From: an uncultured Granulosicoccaceae bacterium
Lineage (GTDB): Bacteria; Pseudomonadota; Gammaproteobacteria; Granulosicoccales; Granulosicoccaceae
Length of the DNA: 64,000 nt
Direction: 5' to 3'
Assembly: GCA_938006335.1 (NCBI GenBank)
Contig: CALLMF010000008.1
Coordinates: forward strand, 1-64,000
Under the pieces are notes generated by a model that made no database searches, was not told the origin of the DNA, and saw only the letters and a program-made list of their open reading frames with translations. The stretch's first letter is position 1. Every line of letters starts with the position of its first letter. This document shows, piece by piece, positions 46,833 through 54,338 of this stretch. The position numbers and the translations under genes are program-made.

Positions 46833-47087
46833 CGCTCTTTTCGGTGCCTATCACAAGCGGCCGCTACGGCTCTGCTTGCGGCACTATCGGCTTAGCTGTC
46901 GCTCACGTCCAAGTATGGCGCTCGATGGCGTCGGTCGAATCTGGTTCCCAGTCTATCCGAACAGCATTCCCGTCAACTGGACAAGGGTCGGTCCAATAAC
47001 TGGAAAGTCGCGTCTACACAGCAGTAGCGACGGCGCCCAGTGGCAGAAGGCTTTACCGCAGACCGGGCTGTCGGTTGCTCCCGTCGT

Positions 47088-47369
47088 CTAACAGTCGTAG
47101 CTGCAAGTTTGTTTGCAGTACTGGAGCATATAGCCTTGAGCAATGCAGTCGCGTTGGCAGCTGTACTCGACGCACTGTCGAGGACTACTGCGCATTCTTT
47201 CGAGTGTTTTGAATGTGTCGGCAGCGGATTTTTCACACGACTCTTCGCACACGGATTCAAAAACTCCTTGCAGAATGCAATCTTTGACGCAGCTGTTGTC
47301 CTCGTCTGCCAATGACAGAACGGGAAAAAACATGGTCAAGGCTAAGCAAAGTTTCCGAGTGGCCTTCAT
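47088..47369 (-). CDS. Secreted cysteine-rich protein with two CX3CX9CX3C units
   Basis: A 93-residue protein of no family I recognise. It has a signal peptide (MKATRKLCLALTMFFPVLSLA) and a mature part of about 72 residues with ten Cys. C27, C31, C41 and C45 form CX3CX9CX3C; C71, C75, C85 and C89 form the same spacing again, and the two units share DCxxQG after the second Cys. C66 and C93 flank the second unit. The pattern fits two disulfide-stapled helical hairpins, reminiscent of CHCH folds, in the periplasm or outside the cell. It lies alone on the - strand between toxin and integrase. The role is unknown: it might be a secreted effector, an inhibitor or an exclusion factor. Confidence 0.7.
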   Translation of the reverse strand: MKATRKLCLALTMFFPVLSLADEDNSCVKDCILQGVFESVCEESCEKSAADTFKTLERMRSSPRQCVEYSCQRDCIAQGYMLQYCKQTCSYDC

Positions 47370-47505
47370 TTGGCTGATTGTCTAGTTAGTCTTGGCGGCA
47401 CTGTCATAGTGTCAATGATCAGTCGCGTGAAACGTAAAACTGTGCAACGCCTCGGAACCCATCTGTCTGGCTTGTAGCGCTCGGTAGCGCACGAAACATG
47501 GGTCC

Positions 47506-47655
47506 TCACCAGTAGGTCCAGGTGTGGTGAGGTCTTTCTCCGGCGACGAGCGTCCGAGATATGTGCTCTGAAAAGCACCTGCTGTATTCAAGTTCGTGGC
47601 CTTCGCGCGGCCCGAAGAGTAGGAAGTCATAACGCGGGCGATCCTTCATCGTCAT
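47506..47655 (-). CDS. Small ORF coupled to the integrase (49 aa)
   Basis: The ATG overlaps the integrase stop by four bases (ATGA) and the frame encodes 49 residues: a charged start MTMKDRPRYDFLLFGPREGH and an end rich in His, Thr and Trp. Overlap and strand suggest translation after the integrase. I do not recognise a family; a recombination directionality factor is conceivable by position but it has no obvious helix-turn-helix. Its small size means it may be chance. Confidence 0.3.
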   Translation of the reverse strand: MTMKDRPRYDFLLFGPREGHELEYSRCFSEHISRTLVAGERPHHTWTYW

Positions 47656-48884
47656 ACACCGCGCGTCGAACGTAGCAAGACAACGTTCGAGCCGGATCGC
47701 AACACGTCGCAATAGTCCGCCCACCGTTGGAGGACGTCTCGCATCTGGTCGATGTAAGCGCCTCGGTTGTAAGCGCGAGAGACCTCAGTTCCTACCAAGT
47801 GCGCGAGACACCGCTCGATGGTGTCCGGGTCAAGGTTCAGTTTCTCGTTTGCGAGTGTCGAGAAGCTCGAACGGAACCCGTGACAGGTATGAAGTCCTTT
47901 GAAGCCCAAGGCGTTTAGTGCGGAGTTGATCGTGTTTTCCGAGAGTGTCTTTTCTCGGCCAGACCCGCTCGGAGTGGTTGGTGAGGGGAACACATAGACG
48001 CCGTGTCCCGACAATGGGCGCATTGCATCAAGGACCTCGGACGCCTGACGCGATACCGGTAGCAAGTGATTCGGCACGTCGCCTTGCGTTCCCTTCATCA
48101 GGTCGCCGGGAATCTTGAACATCATTGTTTCGGCATCGTAGAAGTCCCATCGCAGACACCGCAGCTCCGCCGACCGGACGGGGGCCAGGGAAACGAACAG
48201 CATTGCAGCGCGCACCGTCATTGTGCCGGTGTAGCCTTCGATTGAGCGGAGGACGCCTGCGAATGCGTCCGCCTCGATTGCTGCCGGATGACCTTTTGAC
48301 TTGGCGGGACTCCTTATTAACTTACTGAGTCCGACCGCCGGATTCGTGACAAGAAGGCCCTCGCCGATTGCGTAAGTACAGACACCCTCGATGATCTGGC
48401 GGCACTTGCGCGCCTGTTCGAGCTTCCCCGCGCTTTCCATGATTCGCAGTACAGCCAGCACCTCAGGCGAAGTCAGTTCGCCGACAGGCCGATCTCCTAG
48501 ATGTGGCGCTAGATGGTTTTCGATCCTCGCGGCCTTGTCCCGCCGCGTTCGGGTGCCTAGCTCCTGAGCGTCAAGCCAACGCTCGGCAACCTTGCTGAAC
48601 GTCAGCTCTGTGCGAGCGTCCGACACCTTGCGCTCCGCCAGCGGGTCTTTACCGGCATCCAAAAGCTCGCGTCGTTCGCGGCATTCGCGGCGGGCGGCAG
48701 CCAGAGTCATGGCGGGGTACACACCGACGGTCAACCATCGCCGCTTACCTCGGTACGTGTACCGCATCCGCCAGTAGCGACGACCGGTCGGCATGACTTC
48801 TATATAGAGTCCGTCTGCGTCGGCTAGCCTGTAGCGCTGCTCACGGGGCTTGGCGTTGCGGACCTTGACGTCTGATAGAGCCAT
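47652..48884 (-). CDS. Tyrosine-type site-specific integrase (P4 family)
   Basis: Catalyses integration and excision at the tRNA-Arg site. The N-terminal DUF4102-type arm-binding domain reads ALSDVKVRNAKPREQRYRLA and RYWRMRYTYRGKRRWLTVGVYP; the SAM-like core-binding domain follows, then the catalytic domain with R237 (VRSAELRCLRW), H335 and R338 (HGFR) and the nucleophile Y372 (SRAYNRG). At 410 residues it is full length, so it is probably active. It starts 163 bp from the tRNA 3' end. Inverted TGTGTACC-type repeats span its start region, which suggests autoregulation or arm sites. Confidence 0.93.
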   Translation of the reverse strand: MALSDVKVRNAKPREQRYRLADADGLYIEVMPTGRRYWRMRYTYRGKRRWLTVGVYPAMTLAAARRECRERRELLDAGKDPLAERKVSDARTELTFSKVAERWLDAQELGTRTRRDKAARIENHLAPHLGDRPVGELTSPEVLAVLRIMESAGKLEQARKCRQIIEGVCTYAIGEGLLVTNPAVGLSKLIRSPAKSKGHPAAIEADAFAGVLRSIEGYTGTMTVRAAMLFVSLAPVRSAELRCLRWDFYDAETMMFKIPGDLMKGTQGDVPNHLLPVSRQASEVLDAMRPLSGHGVYVFPSPTTPSGSGREKTLSENTINSALNALGFKGLHTCHGFRSSFSTLANEKLNLDPDTIERCLAHLVGTEVSRAYNRGAYIDQMRDVLQRWADYCDVLRSGSNVVLLRSTRGV

Positions 48885-48888
48885 AAGT

Positions 48889-48935
48889 GGTACACAGGAT
48901 TAACGCCGGAGTGGCTGTGTACCGGCCTGTGTACC
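48889..48935. repeat. Inverted and direct TGTGTACC motifs at the integrase start
   Basis: GGTACACA at 48889-48896 is the inverse of TGTGTACC at 48916-48923, which is repeated directly at 48928-48935 with a 12-bp period. They sit just before the integrase ATG (48884 on the - strand) and could be integrase arm sites or an operator. Confidence 0.6.
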
Positions 48936-49013
48936 GAACTCTATCAGATGTGGTTGACGGGAATGGCCACTTAGACGCCGAAGAGCGCGTAACTAAAGGC
49001 TTTCGGTATCCTC

Positions 49014-49021
49014 TGTGTACC
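49014..49021 (+). repeat. TGTGTACC motif near right attachment site
   Basis: A further perfect TGTGTACC, 26 bp from the right attachment repeat, in the same orientation as the two copies at 48916 and 48928. It extends the set of candidate recombination sites on the integrase side. Confidence 0.5.
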
Positions 49022-49046
49022 CATATGACCGCCTGAAACCTCAGTC

Positions 49047-49069
49047 TGGCGTCCCGGGAGGGATTCGAA
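49047..49069. repeat. Right attachment site within tRNA-Arg 3' end
   Basis: The second copy of the 23-bp repeat forms the 3' end of the intact tRNA-Arg gene. The element therefore keeps the tRNA functional after integration. Confidence 0.9.
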
Positions 49070-49123
49070 CCCCCGACCTGCCCCTTAGGAGGGGGCTGCT
49101 CTATCCAGCTGAGCTACCGGGAC
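49047..49123 (-). tRNA. tRNA-Arg (anticodon CCU)
   Basis: The acceptor stem GTCCCGG pairs with CCGGGAC, the D arm is GCTC/GAGC, and the anticodon stem GCCCC/GGGGC closes the loop CTCCTAA, giving anticodon CCT. The T arm GGTTCGAATCC is intact and CCA is encoded. It reads the rare AGG codon. The gene serves as integration target for the adjacent island. Confidence 0.96.
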
Positions 49124-49173
49124 GCGTGACGCCAAGTGTAGCCGTGTAGACGGAGAATCACGCGTCTCTCGGG

Positions 49174-50169
49174 TCATATCAGCAGTTGTTCGATGATCGT
49201 GACTACGCGTTGATCCAGCCATCGTCGCGATCCCGAATCGGTGTCGCTCGGTAGGTCGCCTTCACCGCGCGCGCCGATAAAACCGACATGTCCGCCGTGG
49301 CGCGCGACCTCCAGGCTCGTGCCGGCTGCCATCTCGTCTGCGAGAGGCAGGATTTCCGGCGTGAAGAAGGGGTCGTCGAGTGCAGAGAGAATGTGCGTCG
49401 GTCGCCGAATATCGGACAGCCATCGTCTCGCGCTGCACTGCTCGTAGTAGTCGTGTACGTCCTTGAATCCGTGGAGCGGGGCGGTGAGCACGTCGTCAAA
49501 TTTCCAGAACGTGTCGAGATCCGGGCCTGCGGGCGGCAGATCGAGCTCTGGATACGTCTGGCGCTTGAGTTCGTGCTGGGCACGCATTCGGGTAATGAGA
49601 TAGCGCTGGTATACCCGTGTGAAGCCGCTGGCGAGCTTGTCGGCGCCGACCGACAACACCAGTGGCGGGCAGACCGACAGTGCGGCGTCAAATGGCGTGG
49701 ATTCACCGGCCCGACCGAGATGAACCAGCAGGGCATTGCCACCCAGCGACCAACCCACGGCCGCGACTTTCTGCTGCGGATACCGCTCACGCATCAACTC
49801 GCCGATGCGTTGGACATCGTCGGTCGCACCGGAATGATAGGAGCGAGCGACCCGGTTGGGTTCACCGCTACAGCCGCGCCAGTGCATCAGCGTGACTCGG
49901 TAGCCCGCCCTGGTCAGTGTGCCGATGGCACCACGCACGTAGGCCGAGGACACACAGCCCGCCAGACCGTGAAACAGGCAGACGGTGGCGCGGGCCGCGC
50001 CCTCGGGTTCGGCATGAGCGAGGTCCAGAAAGTCGCCATCGGCGAGCTCCAGGCGCTCGTTTGTTACCTCGGGAACAGGGGGCAGGAAGAAGCGTGAAGC
50101 GAGGATTGTCTGCACGTGCGGGTTGCGCAACCAGCGCGGAGGTCTAAATTCACTGGTCTCACCCTGCAC
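49174..50169 (-). CDS. YheT-type alpha/beta hydrolase
   Basis: A cytosolic hydrolase of the AB-hydrolase 4 (YheT/EMB8) group. The product of 331 residues opens with FRPPRWLRNPHVQTILAS, a family hallmark; the nucleophile Ser lies in AVGWSLGGNALLVHLG, the Asp in ILSALDDPFFTPEI and the His in ARHGGHVGFIG. GTG 50169 is chosen since it lies just before the conserved opening; upstream codons in frame overlap surE. Only 25 bases separate it from the divergent surE start, so promoters must overlap coding DNA. The substrate is unknown; esterase activity is assumed from the family. Confidence 0.88.
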   Translation of the reverse strand: MQGETSEFRPPRWLRNPHVQTILASRFFLPPVPEVTNERLELADGDFLDLAHAEPEGAARATVCLFHGLAGCVSSAYVRGAIGTLTRAGYRVTLMHWRGCSGEPNRVARSYHSGATDDVQRIGELMRERYPQQKVAAVGWSLGGNALLVHLGRAGESTPFDAALSVCPPLVLSVGADKLASGFTRVYQRYLITRMRAQHELKRQTYPELDLPPAGPDLDTFWKFDDVLTAPLHGFKDVHDYYEQCSARRWLSDIRRPTHILSALDDPFFTPEILPLADEMAAGTSLEVARHGGHVGFIGARGEGDLPSDTDSGSRRWLDQRVVTIIEQLLI

Positions 50170-50194
50170 TTGTTGCCCTCCCGAGCCTGTTCGC

Positions 50195-50956
50195 ATGCAC
50201 ATCCTGCTCGCCAATGATGATGGATACCAGGCGCCGGGAATCCGTGCCCTGCGAACGGCGCTGGATCGTGTGGCCGAGGTCGACACCGTCGCTCCCGAGA
50301 GCAACAAGAGTGGCGCGAGCCATTCGCTGACACTGTCCCACCCGATGGTGGTGCGCGACCACGGCGAGCGGGTCTGGTCCGTGGAGGGTACGCCAACCGA
50401 CTGTGTGCTGGTGGCACTGGCTGGCGTATTGAAACAGCGGCCGCACATGGTGGTCAGTGGCATCAACGATGGGCCCAACATGGGCGACGACGTGCTCTAT
50501 TCGGGCACCATCGCCGCTGCCATCGAGGGGCGTCACCTCGACGGGCCTGCCGTCGCGGTCTCCATGGCCACCTTCGAGCCTGAGCACTTCGACAGCGCGG
50601 CGCGTGCGGTCGTGGAGTTCGTGATGCATCTTCGTGAAGTGCCACTGCCGTCCGACACCATCCTGAATATCAATGTGCCGGACCTGCCCTACGACCAGCT
50701 CAAAGGCTTCAAGGCCACGCGCCTCGGCTCGCGCCATGCGTCAGAGGGTGTCACGCAACTGACCGGCCCGCGCGGCGAAGTCCTCTACTGGCTCGGTGCG
50801 GCTGGCCAGATTTCGGACGCCACTGAAGGCACCGACTTCCACGCCACCGAAAACGGCTGGGTATCGATCACACCGCTGACCATCGACTTGACCCTGAAGG
50901 ACAGCATTGCGCCAGTAGCCGAATGGCTTCATCGGCTAAATGGACTCGCAACATGA
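50195..50956 (+). CDS. surE: 5'/3'-nucleotidase SurE
   Basis: A stationary-phase nucleotidase and polyphosphatase. The N-terminal MHILLANDDGYQAPGIRAL carries the metal-binding Asp pair, with PESNKSGASHSLTLSHP and VSGINDGPNMGDDVLYSGTI completing the active site. The product is 253 residues (E. coli 253) from ATG 50195. It opens the conserved surE-pcm-nlpD-rpoS unit, which ties it to stationary-phase survival. The stop overlaps the pcm start (ATGA). Confidence 0.96.
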   Translation: MHILLANDDGYQAPGIRALRTALDRVAEVDTVAPESNKSGASHSLTLSHPMVVRDHGERVWSVEGTPTDCVLVALAGVLKQRPHMVVSGINDGPNMGDDVLYSGTIAAAIEGRHLDGPAVAVSMATFEPEHFDSAARAVVEFVMHLREVPLPSDTILNINVPDLPYDQLKGFKATRLGSRHASEGVTQLTGPRGEVLYWLGAAGQISDATEGTDFHATENGWVSITPLTIDLTLKDSIAPVAEWLHRLNGLAT

Positions 50957-51624
50957 TTGCCACAGCCGCGGATATCCGGGGAATCGGATTTACCTCTCAA
51001 CGCACGCGCGACCGCATGGTTGAGCGGCTCGAGCACAACGGGATCTCGCATCCGGATGTATTGGACGTATTCGGCCGCGTACCGCGTCACCTGTTCGTGG
51101 ACGACATGCTGCAGACACGCGCCTACGAGGATGTGTCGCTACCCATCGGCGAAGGTCAAACCATCTCGCGTCCCTGGGTGGTTGCACGCATGACCGAAAT
51201 CCTTCTCGAAGATGGGCCGGTCTCTCGCGTGCTCGAGGTGGGTACGGGATCGGGCTACCAGGCCGCGATCCTGTCGGAACTGGTGGATAGCGTGTTCAGT
51301 GTCGAGCGCATCCGCATGTTGCACGAGCGAGCACGCAGGCTTTTCAAGGCGCTGGATTACCGTAACGTACACACCCGACACAGCGACGGTGGTTGGGGAT
51401 GGGGCAGTCAAGGCCCGTTTGACGGCATCGTGGTGACCGCGGCCCCGGAGCGGGTGCCGGCGCCGCTGCTCGACCAATTGGCGATCGGTGGTCGTCTGGT
51501 GTGCCCGGTGGGCACGCGCCGCGGCAAGCAGTCGCTGACCGTCATCACGCGTACACGCAGCGGCTTTACCGAGCGCAACGAAAGCGACGTGACTTTCGTG
51601 CCGTTTCTTTCCGGTAAGTCCTGA
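50953..51624 (+). CDS. pcm: Protein-L-isoaspartate O-methyltransferase
   Basis: Repairs isoaspartyl damage in aged proteins using S-adenosylmethionine. Family segments are GIGFTSQRTRDRMVERL near the start, VSLPIGEGQTISRPWVVARM, and the SAM motif RVLEVGTGSGYQAAIL. ATG 50953 overlaps the surE stop by four bases and gives 223 residues; ATG 50923 would add ten. It lies between surE and nlpD, as in most gammaproteobacteria. Confidence 0.95.
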   Translation: MIATAADIRGIGFTSQRTRDRMVERLEHNGISHPDVLDVFGRVPRHLFVDDMLQTRAYEDVSLPIGEGQTISRPWVVARMTEILLEDGPVSRVLEVGTGSGYQAAILSELVDSVFSVERIRMLHERARRLFKALDYRNVHTRHSDGGWGWGSQGPFDGIVVTAAPERVPAPLLDQLAIGGRLVCPVGTRRGKQSLTVITRTRSGFTERNESDVTFVPFLSGKS

Positions 51625-51646
51625 GAGGCTGACTAGACTTGATTCA

Positions 51647-52606
51647 ATGAACACGAGCTCACGCACTGGTGACACCGCGGCTCAGCCGCAGATTCCGCGC
51701 ACGGGTTGCGCCTTGGCGTTGTTGTGCATGGTGGCGGCCTCGGGGTGCGCCAGCGTATCGACCGACGAGGTCGAAGCGCGTTTGCAAAGCATGGCCTTCC
51801 AGCCGAACATGTATGTGGTACAGGCGGGCGACACGCCCGAGACAGTGGCATTTCGCTATCAACTGACCACGCAGGAGCTCACTTCGCTCAATCCCGGCAT
51901 GGGGAAGCTGTTGCGCGCGGGTGAGCGCATCAATGTTCGACCCGGGACCGATCTGTCGCCCGAATTGCGTTCCGGAGGTTTTGTAGCCGTGACCGGTGCG
52001 GGCAGTACACCGTCGGCTCAGCGAGCGACCACCGTACGTGAAGTGACGGTTGCCGCACCGGTTACCCCGCCTGCACCGCACGTGTCCGAGATCGTGATTA
52101 CCGAGGCGTCTTATGACCCGGTCACTGGCGGGCACCCCAATGAGGAGGTCATCGTCGACGAGCTTGATCTGGTGTCGCCCTCCACCGGATATACGCCCGT
52201 GCCGGTGGTCACCGCCGGTGCCGCCAGCGCGGGCAATTCCTGGGTGTGGCCAACCGCGGGGCAGGTTGCCCGCGGCTATGCGCCGGAGAGCATCGGCGGG
52301 CAGGGCGTCGATATTGCTGGCGTGCCGGGTCAGGACGTGCGCGCCGCTGCCACGGGGACAGTGGTGTATTCCGGCAAGGACCCATCAGGCTCGGGCGGGA
52401 GTCTTGTGATACTCCGGCACACCGATGGTCTGATGACCACGTATTCGCATGCAGACAAGCTGTTTGTCACTGAAGACGACATCGTCCAGGCGGGCGATCC
52501 GATTGCGAGCCTGGGCTGGAATGAAGCCTCCGAGTCGGTGTTGAGCTTTGAAGTTCGCAAGGATGGCGCACCGCTGGACCCCATGAGTTTTGTCAGCGTT
52601 CGCTAG
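51647..52606 (+). CDS. nlpD: NlpD-like lipoprotein (LysM + degenerate M23)
   Basis: An envelope lipoprotein that, in E. coli, activates the amidase AmiC during septum splitting. The lipobox VAASGC places the lipidated Cys near residue 34; a LysM domain follows (MYVVQAGDTPETVAFRYQLT), then a Pro/Thr/Ala linker and a C-terminal M23 domain beginning near GQVARGYAPESIGGQGVDIA. The zinc ligands of active M23 enzymes are missing (GVDIAG in place of the H-x3-D motif; the last His is also absent), as in E. coli NlpD. The product is 319 residues. rpoS follows, and promoters for rpoS may lie inside this gene, as in E. coli. Confidence 0.93.
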   Translation: MNTSSRTGDTAAQPQIPRTGCALALLCMVAASGCASVSTDEVEARLQSMAFQPNMYVVQAGDTPETVAFRYQLTTQELTSLNPGMGKLLRAGERINVRPGTDLSPELRSGGFVAVTGAGSTPSAQRATTVREVTVAAPVTPPAPHVSEIVITEASYDPVTGGHPNEEVIVDELDLVSPSTGYTPVPVVTAGAASAGNSWVWPTAGQVARGYAPESIGGQGVDIAGVPGQDVRAAATGTVVYSGKDPSGSGGSLVILRHTDGLMTTYSHADKLFVTEDDIVQAGDPIASLGWNEASESVLSFEVRKDGAPLDPMSFVSVR

Positions 52607-52740
52607 TTGCTGCAGCATCGCCCTTGAGCCATCTGAGGGTGGCCGTGTCCTGCATCCTGATAACTGACTATTTATACAGTTAATCGACCAGTGTACGTCG
52701 AAGTCGACCGATGTTTTCCAAACAATCGTTAACTTCGCGG

Positions 52741-52776
52741 GGTTACAAGAGAAACTTAAAGTAACTTGTCATAACC
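52741..52776 (+). promoter_or_regulatory. Hairpin in the rpoS 5' region
   Basis: GGTTA and CAAG at 52741-52749 pair with CTTG and TAACC at 52765-52776, with a three-base bulge. It lies 53 bases before the rpoS ATG and may belong to a structured leader like those that control rpoS translation in other bacteria. The rest of the 223-bp gap shows nothing certain. Confidence 0.3.
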
Positions 52777-52829
52777 TTCTTCCTATCGCGCACTTGCGCA
52801 CTGATTCACTGACTCGCGAACCCCCCGAC

Positions 52830-53786
52830 ATGGCAACTTTGACGCAAGAAAGCTGGAACCGATCACTCGTGACGGATCCGAGAGAACGTGCGTCGGAGAA
52901 GCGAACGGATGAAAAGCTCCCGAAGAGCCAGCTCAAGGATGCGTCCCGTCGGGACATGGACGCAACGCGTCTGTATCTGAAGGAAATCGAGCACTCGGAG
53001 CTGCTGACCGCAGACGAAGAGAAGAGCTACACGCGCTTGGCGCAAAAGGGGTGTGAGAAGTCCCGCGCCAAGATGATCGAGTGCAACCTTCGGCTGGTGG
53101 TCAAGATCGCTCGACGCTACATGAACCGCGGTCTCGCACTGCTCGATCTGATCGAAGAGGGCAATCTCGGTCTGATCCACTCGGTCGAGAAATTCGACCC
53201 CGAGCGAGGCTTCCGATTCTCTACATACGCGACGTGGTGGATTCGCCAGACCATCGAACGTGGACTGATGAACCAGACCCGCACGATCCGCCTGCCCATT
53301 CACGTGGTCAAGGAGATGAACGTGTACATCAAGGCCGAGCGTCGTCTGCAGCAGACACTTGATCGCGAGCCCACCGCCGAAGATATCGCCCAGATCACCG
53401 AGAAGCCGGTAGAGGACGTGATTCGTCTGATGGGGCTGCGCGACCGGGTGACGTCGGTCGATGTGGCGGTAGGCAAGGATGGCGAGCGGTCGTTGCTGGA
53501 CATCATTCCGGATGAGAACAACGTCGACCCGTCAGAGGCGCTGCAGGACGAGCGGGTCAATGGCAACATCGACAAGTGGCTGTCGTCTCTCGAGGACAAG
53601 CAGCGTGAAGTGCTGGTGCGCCGCTTTGGTCTGCACGGACACGAGAAGAATACCCTCGAGGAAGTCGGCAAGGAGCTCGGCGTGACTCGCGAACGTGTAC
53701 GCCAGATCCAGATGGAGGCGCTGAAGCGCCTGCGACGTACGCTCGAAGGCAGCGGTTACTCGGCTGACACGCTGTTCTCTGCCTGA
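52830..53786 (+). CDS. rpoS: RNA polymerase sigma factor RpoS (sigma-38)
   Basis: The general stress and stationary-phase sigma factor. Region 1.2 ([21 protein letters not shown]), region 2 ([40 protein letters not shown]), region 3 and region 4 ([20 protein letters not shown]) are all present. ATG 52830 gives 318 residues (E. coli 330); an upstream TTG at 52794 would add 12. Its place after nlpD confirms the assignment against rpoD or rpoH. Confidence 0.95.
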   Translation: MATLTQESWNRSLVTDPRERASEKRTDEKLPKSQLKDASRRDMDATRLYLKEIEHSELLTADEEKSYTRLAQKGCEKSRAKMIECNLRLVVKIARRYMNRGLALLDLIEEGNLGLIHSVEKFDPERGFRFSTYATWWIRQTIERGLMNQTRTIRLPIHVVKEMNVYIKAERRLQQTLDREPTAEDIAQITEKPVEDVIRLMGLRDRVTSVDVAVGKDGERSLLDIIPDENNVDPSEALQDERVNGNIDKWLSSLEDKQREVLVRRFGLHGHEKNTLEEVGKELGVTRERVRQIQMEALKRLRRTLEGSGYSADTLFSA

Positions 53787-53823
53787 GCCCGTATGTCTGT
53801 CCTTGCGTTTGGAAGGGCGGCTT

Positions 53824-54222
53824 TCAGATCTGTAGCAGGGCGGCCGCCACCGGACGCCCTTCGTTGATCAACACGCTATAGGTGCGACACGCGGCTCGTG
53901 TATGCATCGCTTCCAGAGCGATGCCGGCCTCGCCGAGTTCCGCGATCAAGGGCATCGGCGGGAAGCGGTGATCCTTGCCGGTACCGAGCAGGCAGATCTC
54001 CACCAGCTCCTCGCCCTCCGGCGGATTGAGCAAGGCATCAAACGCGGCGATCGTCAGTGACGCCAACGGGTTATCGCCGACATCCGGGGTGTACCAGTCA
54101 GCAATGACGCGCTGTGGCGTGATCAGGATAGGTGTCGAGTAGTCCTTGCCGTCGACCGCCAGGGTGCCCGGTCCATAGCCACTGATCAGTCGCTGCTCTG
54201 GTGATTCGAGATGCATCTTCAT
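53824..54222 (-). CDS. Mth938-like domain protein (DUF498)
   Basis: A small protein of 132 residues of the Mth938/NDUFAF3 family, whose bacterial function is unknown. The family segments ISGYGPGTLAVDGKDYSTPI, EICLLGTGKDHRFPP and the C-terminal AACRTYSVLINEGRPVAAAL are clear. It converges with rpoS and is divergent from hom, with about 115 bp between starts. ATG 54216 would remove two residues. Confidence 0.88.
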   Translation of the reverse strand: MKMHLESPEQRLISGYGPGTLAVDGKDYSTPILITPQRVIADWYTPDVGDNPLASLTIAAFDALLNPPEGEELVEICLLGTGKDHRFPPMPLIAELGEAGIALEAMHTRAACRTYSVLINEGRPVAAALLQI

Positions 54223-54338
54223 TCGCGTATCATACTGGCGCTCGTGGGGTGCTCACGATCCGGTTGCCGGAATTGACGCAATCGTTGACCGCGGGCCGCC
54301 CCTGACAACATTTTGTTCTGAATCAAGGATCTGCTCCA

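Larger units (their letters stand above)
45957..49069. mobile_element. Small integrative island at tRNA-Arg(CCU)
   Basis: The segment is bounded by a perfect 23-bp direct repeat, of which the right copy is the 3' end of a complete tRNA-Arg gene. A tyrosine integrase of the P4 type begins about 160 bp from that end and reads away from the tRNA, the normal layout for such elements. The excised circle would be about 3,090 bp. Contents from left to right: small ORF, Doc/Fic-type toxin, a gap of 255 bp without a clear gene, a secreted Cys-rich protein on the - strand, a 49-codon ORF and the integrase. There are no phage structural, replication or conjugation genes, so it would need help to move between cells. 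Confidence 0.9.

Noticed and set aside
46833..47087. Possible integron attC-like site or gene between toxin and Cys-rich protein
   Set aside because: No paired core sites (GTTRRRY with RYYYAAC) and no convincing frame were found; the + and - frames there look like shadows.
47412..47630. 72-codon - strand frame downstream of the integrase
   Set aside because: It overlaps the 49-codon coupled frame in another phase and has no ribosome site or protein-like pattern.
45957..49069. Island as a prophage remnant
   Set aside because: Apart from the integrase there are no phage structural, lysis, regulator or replication genes, and the full segment is only 3.1 kb.
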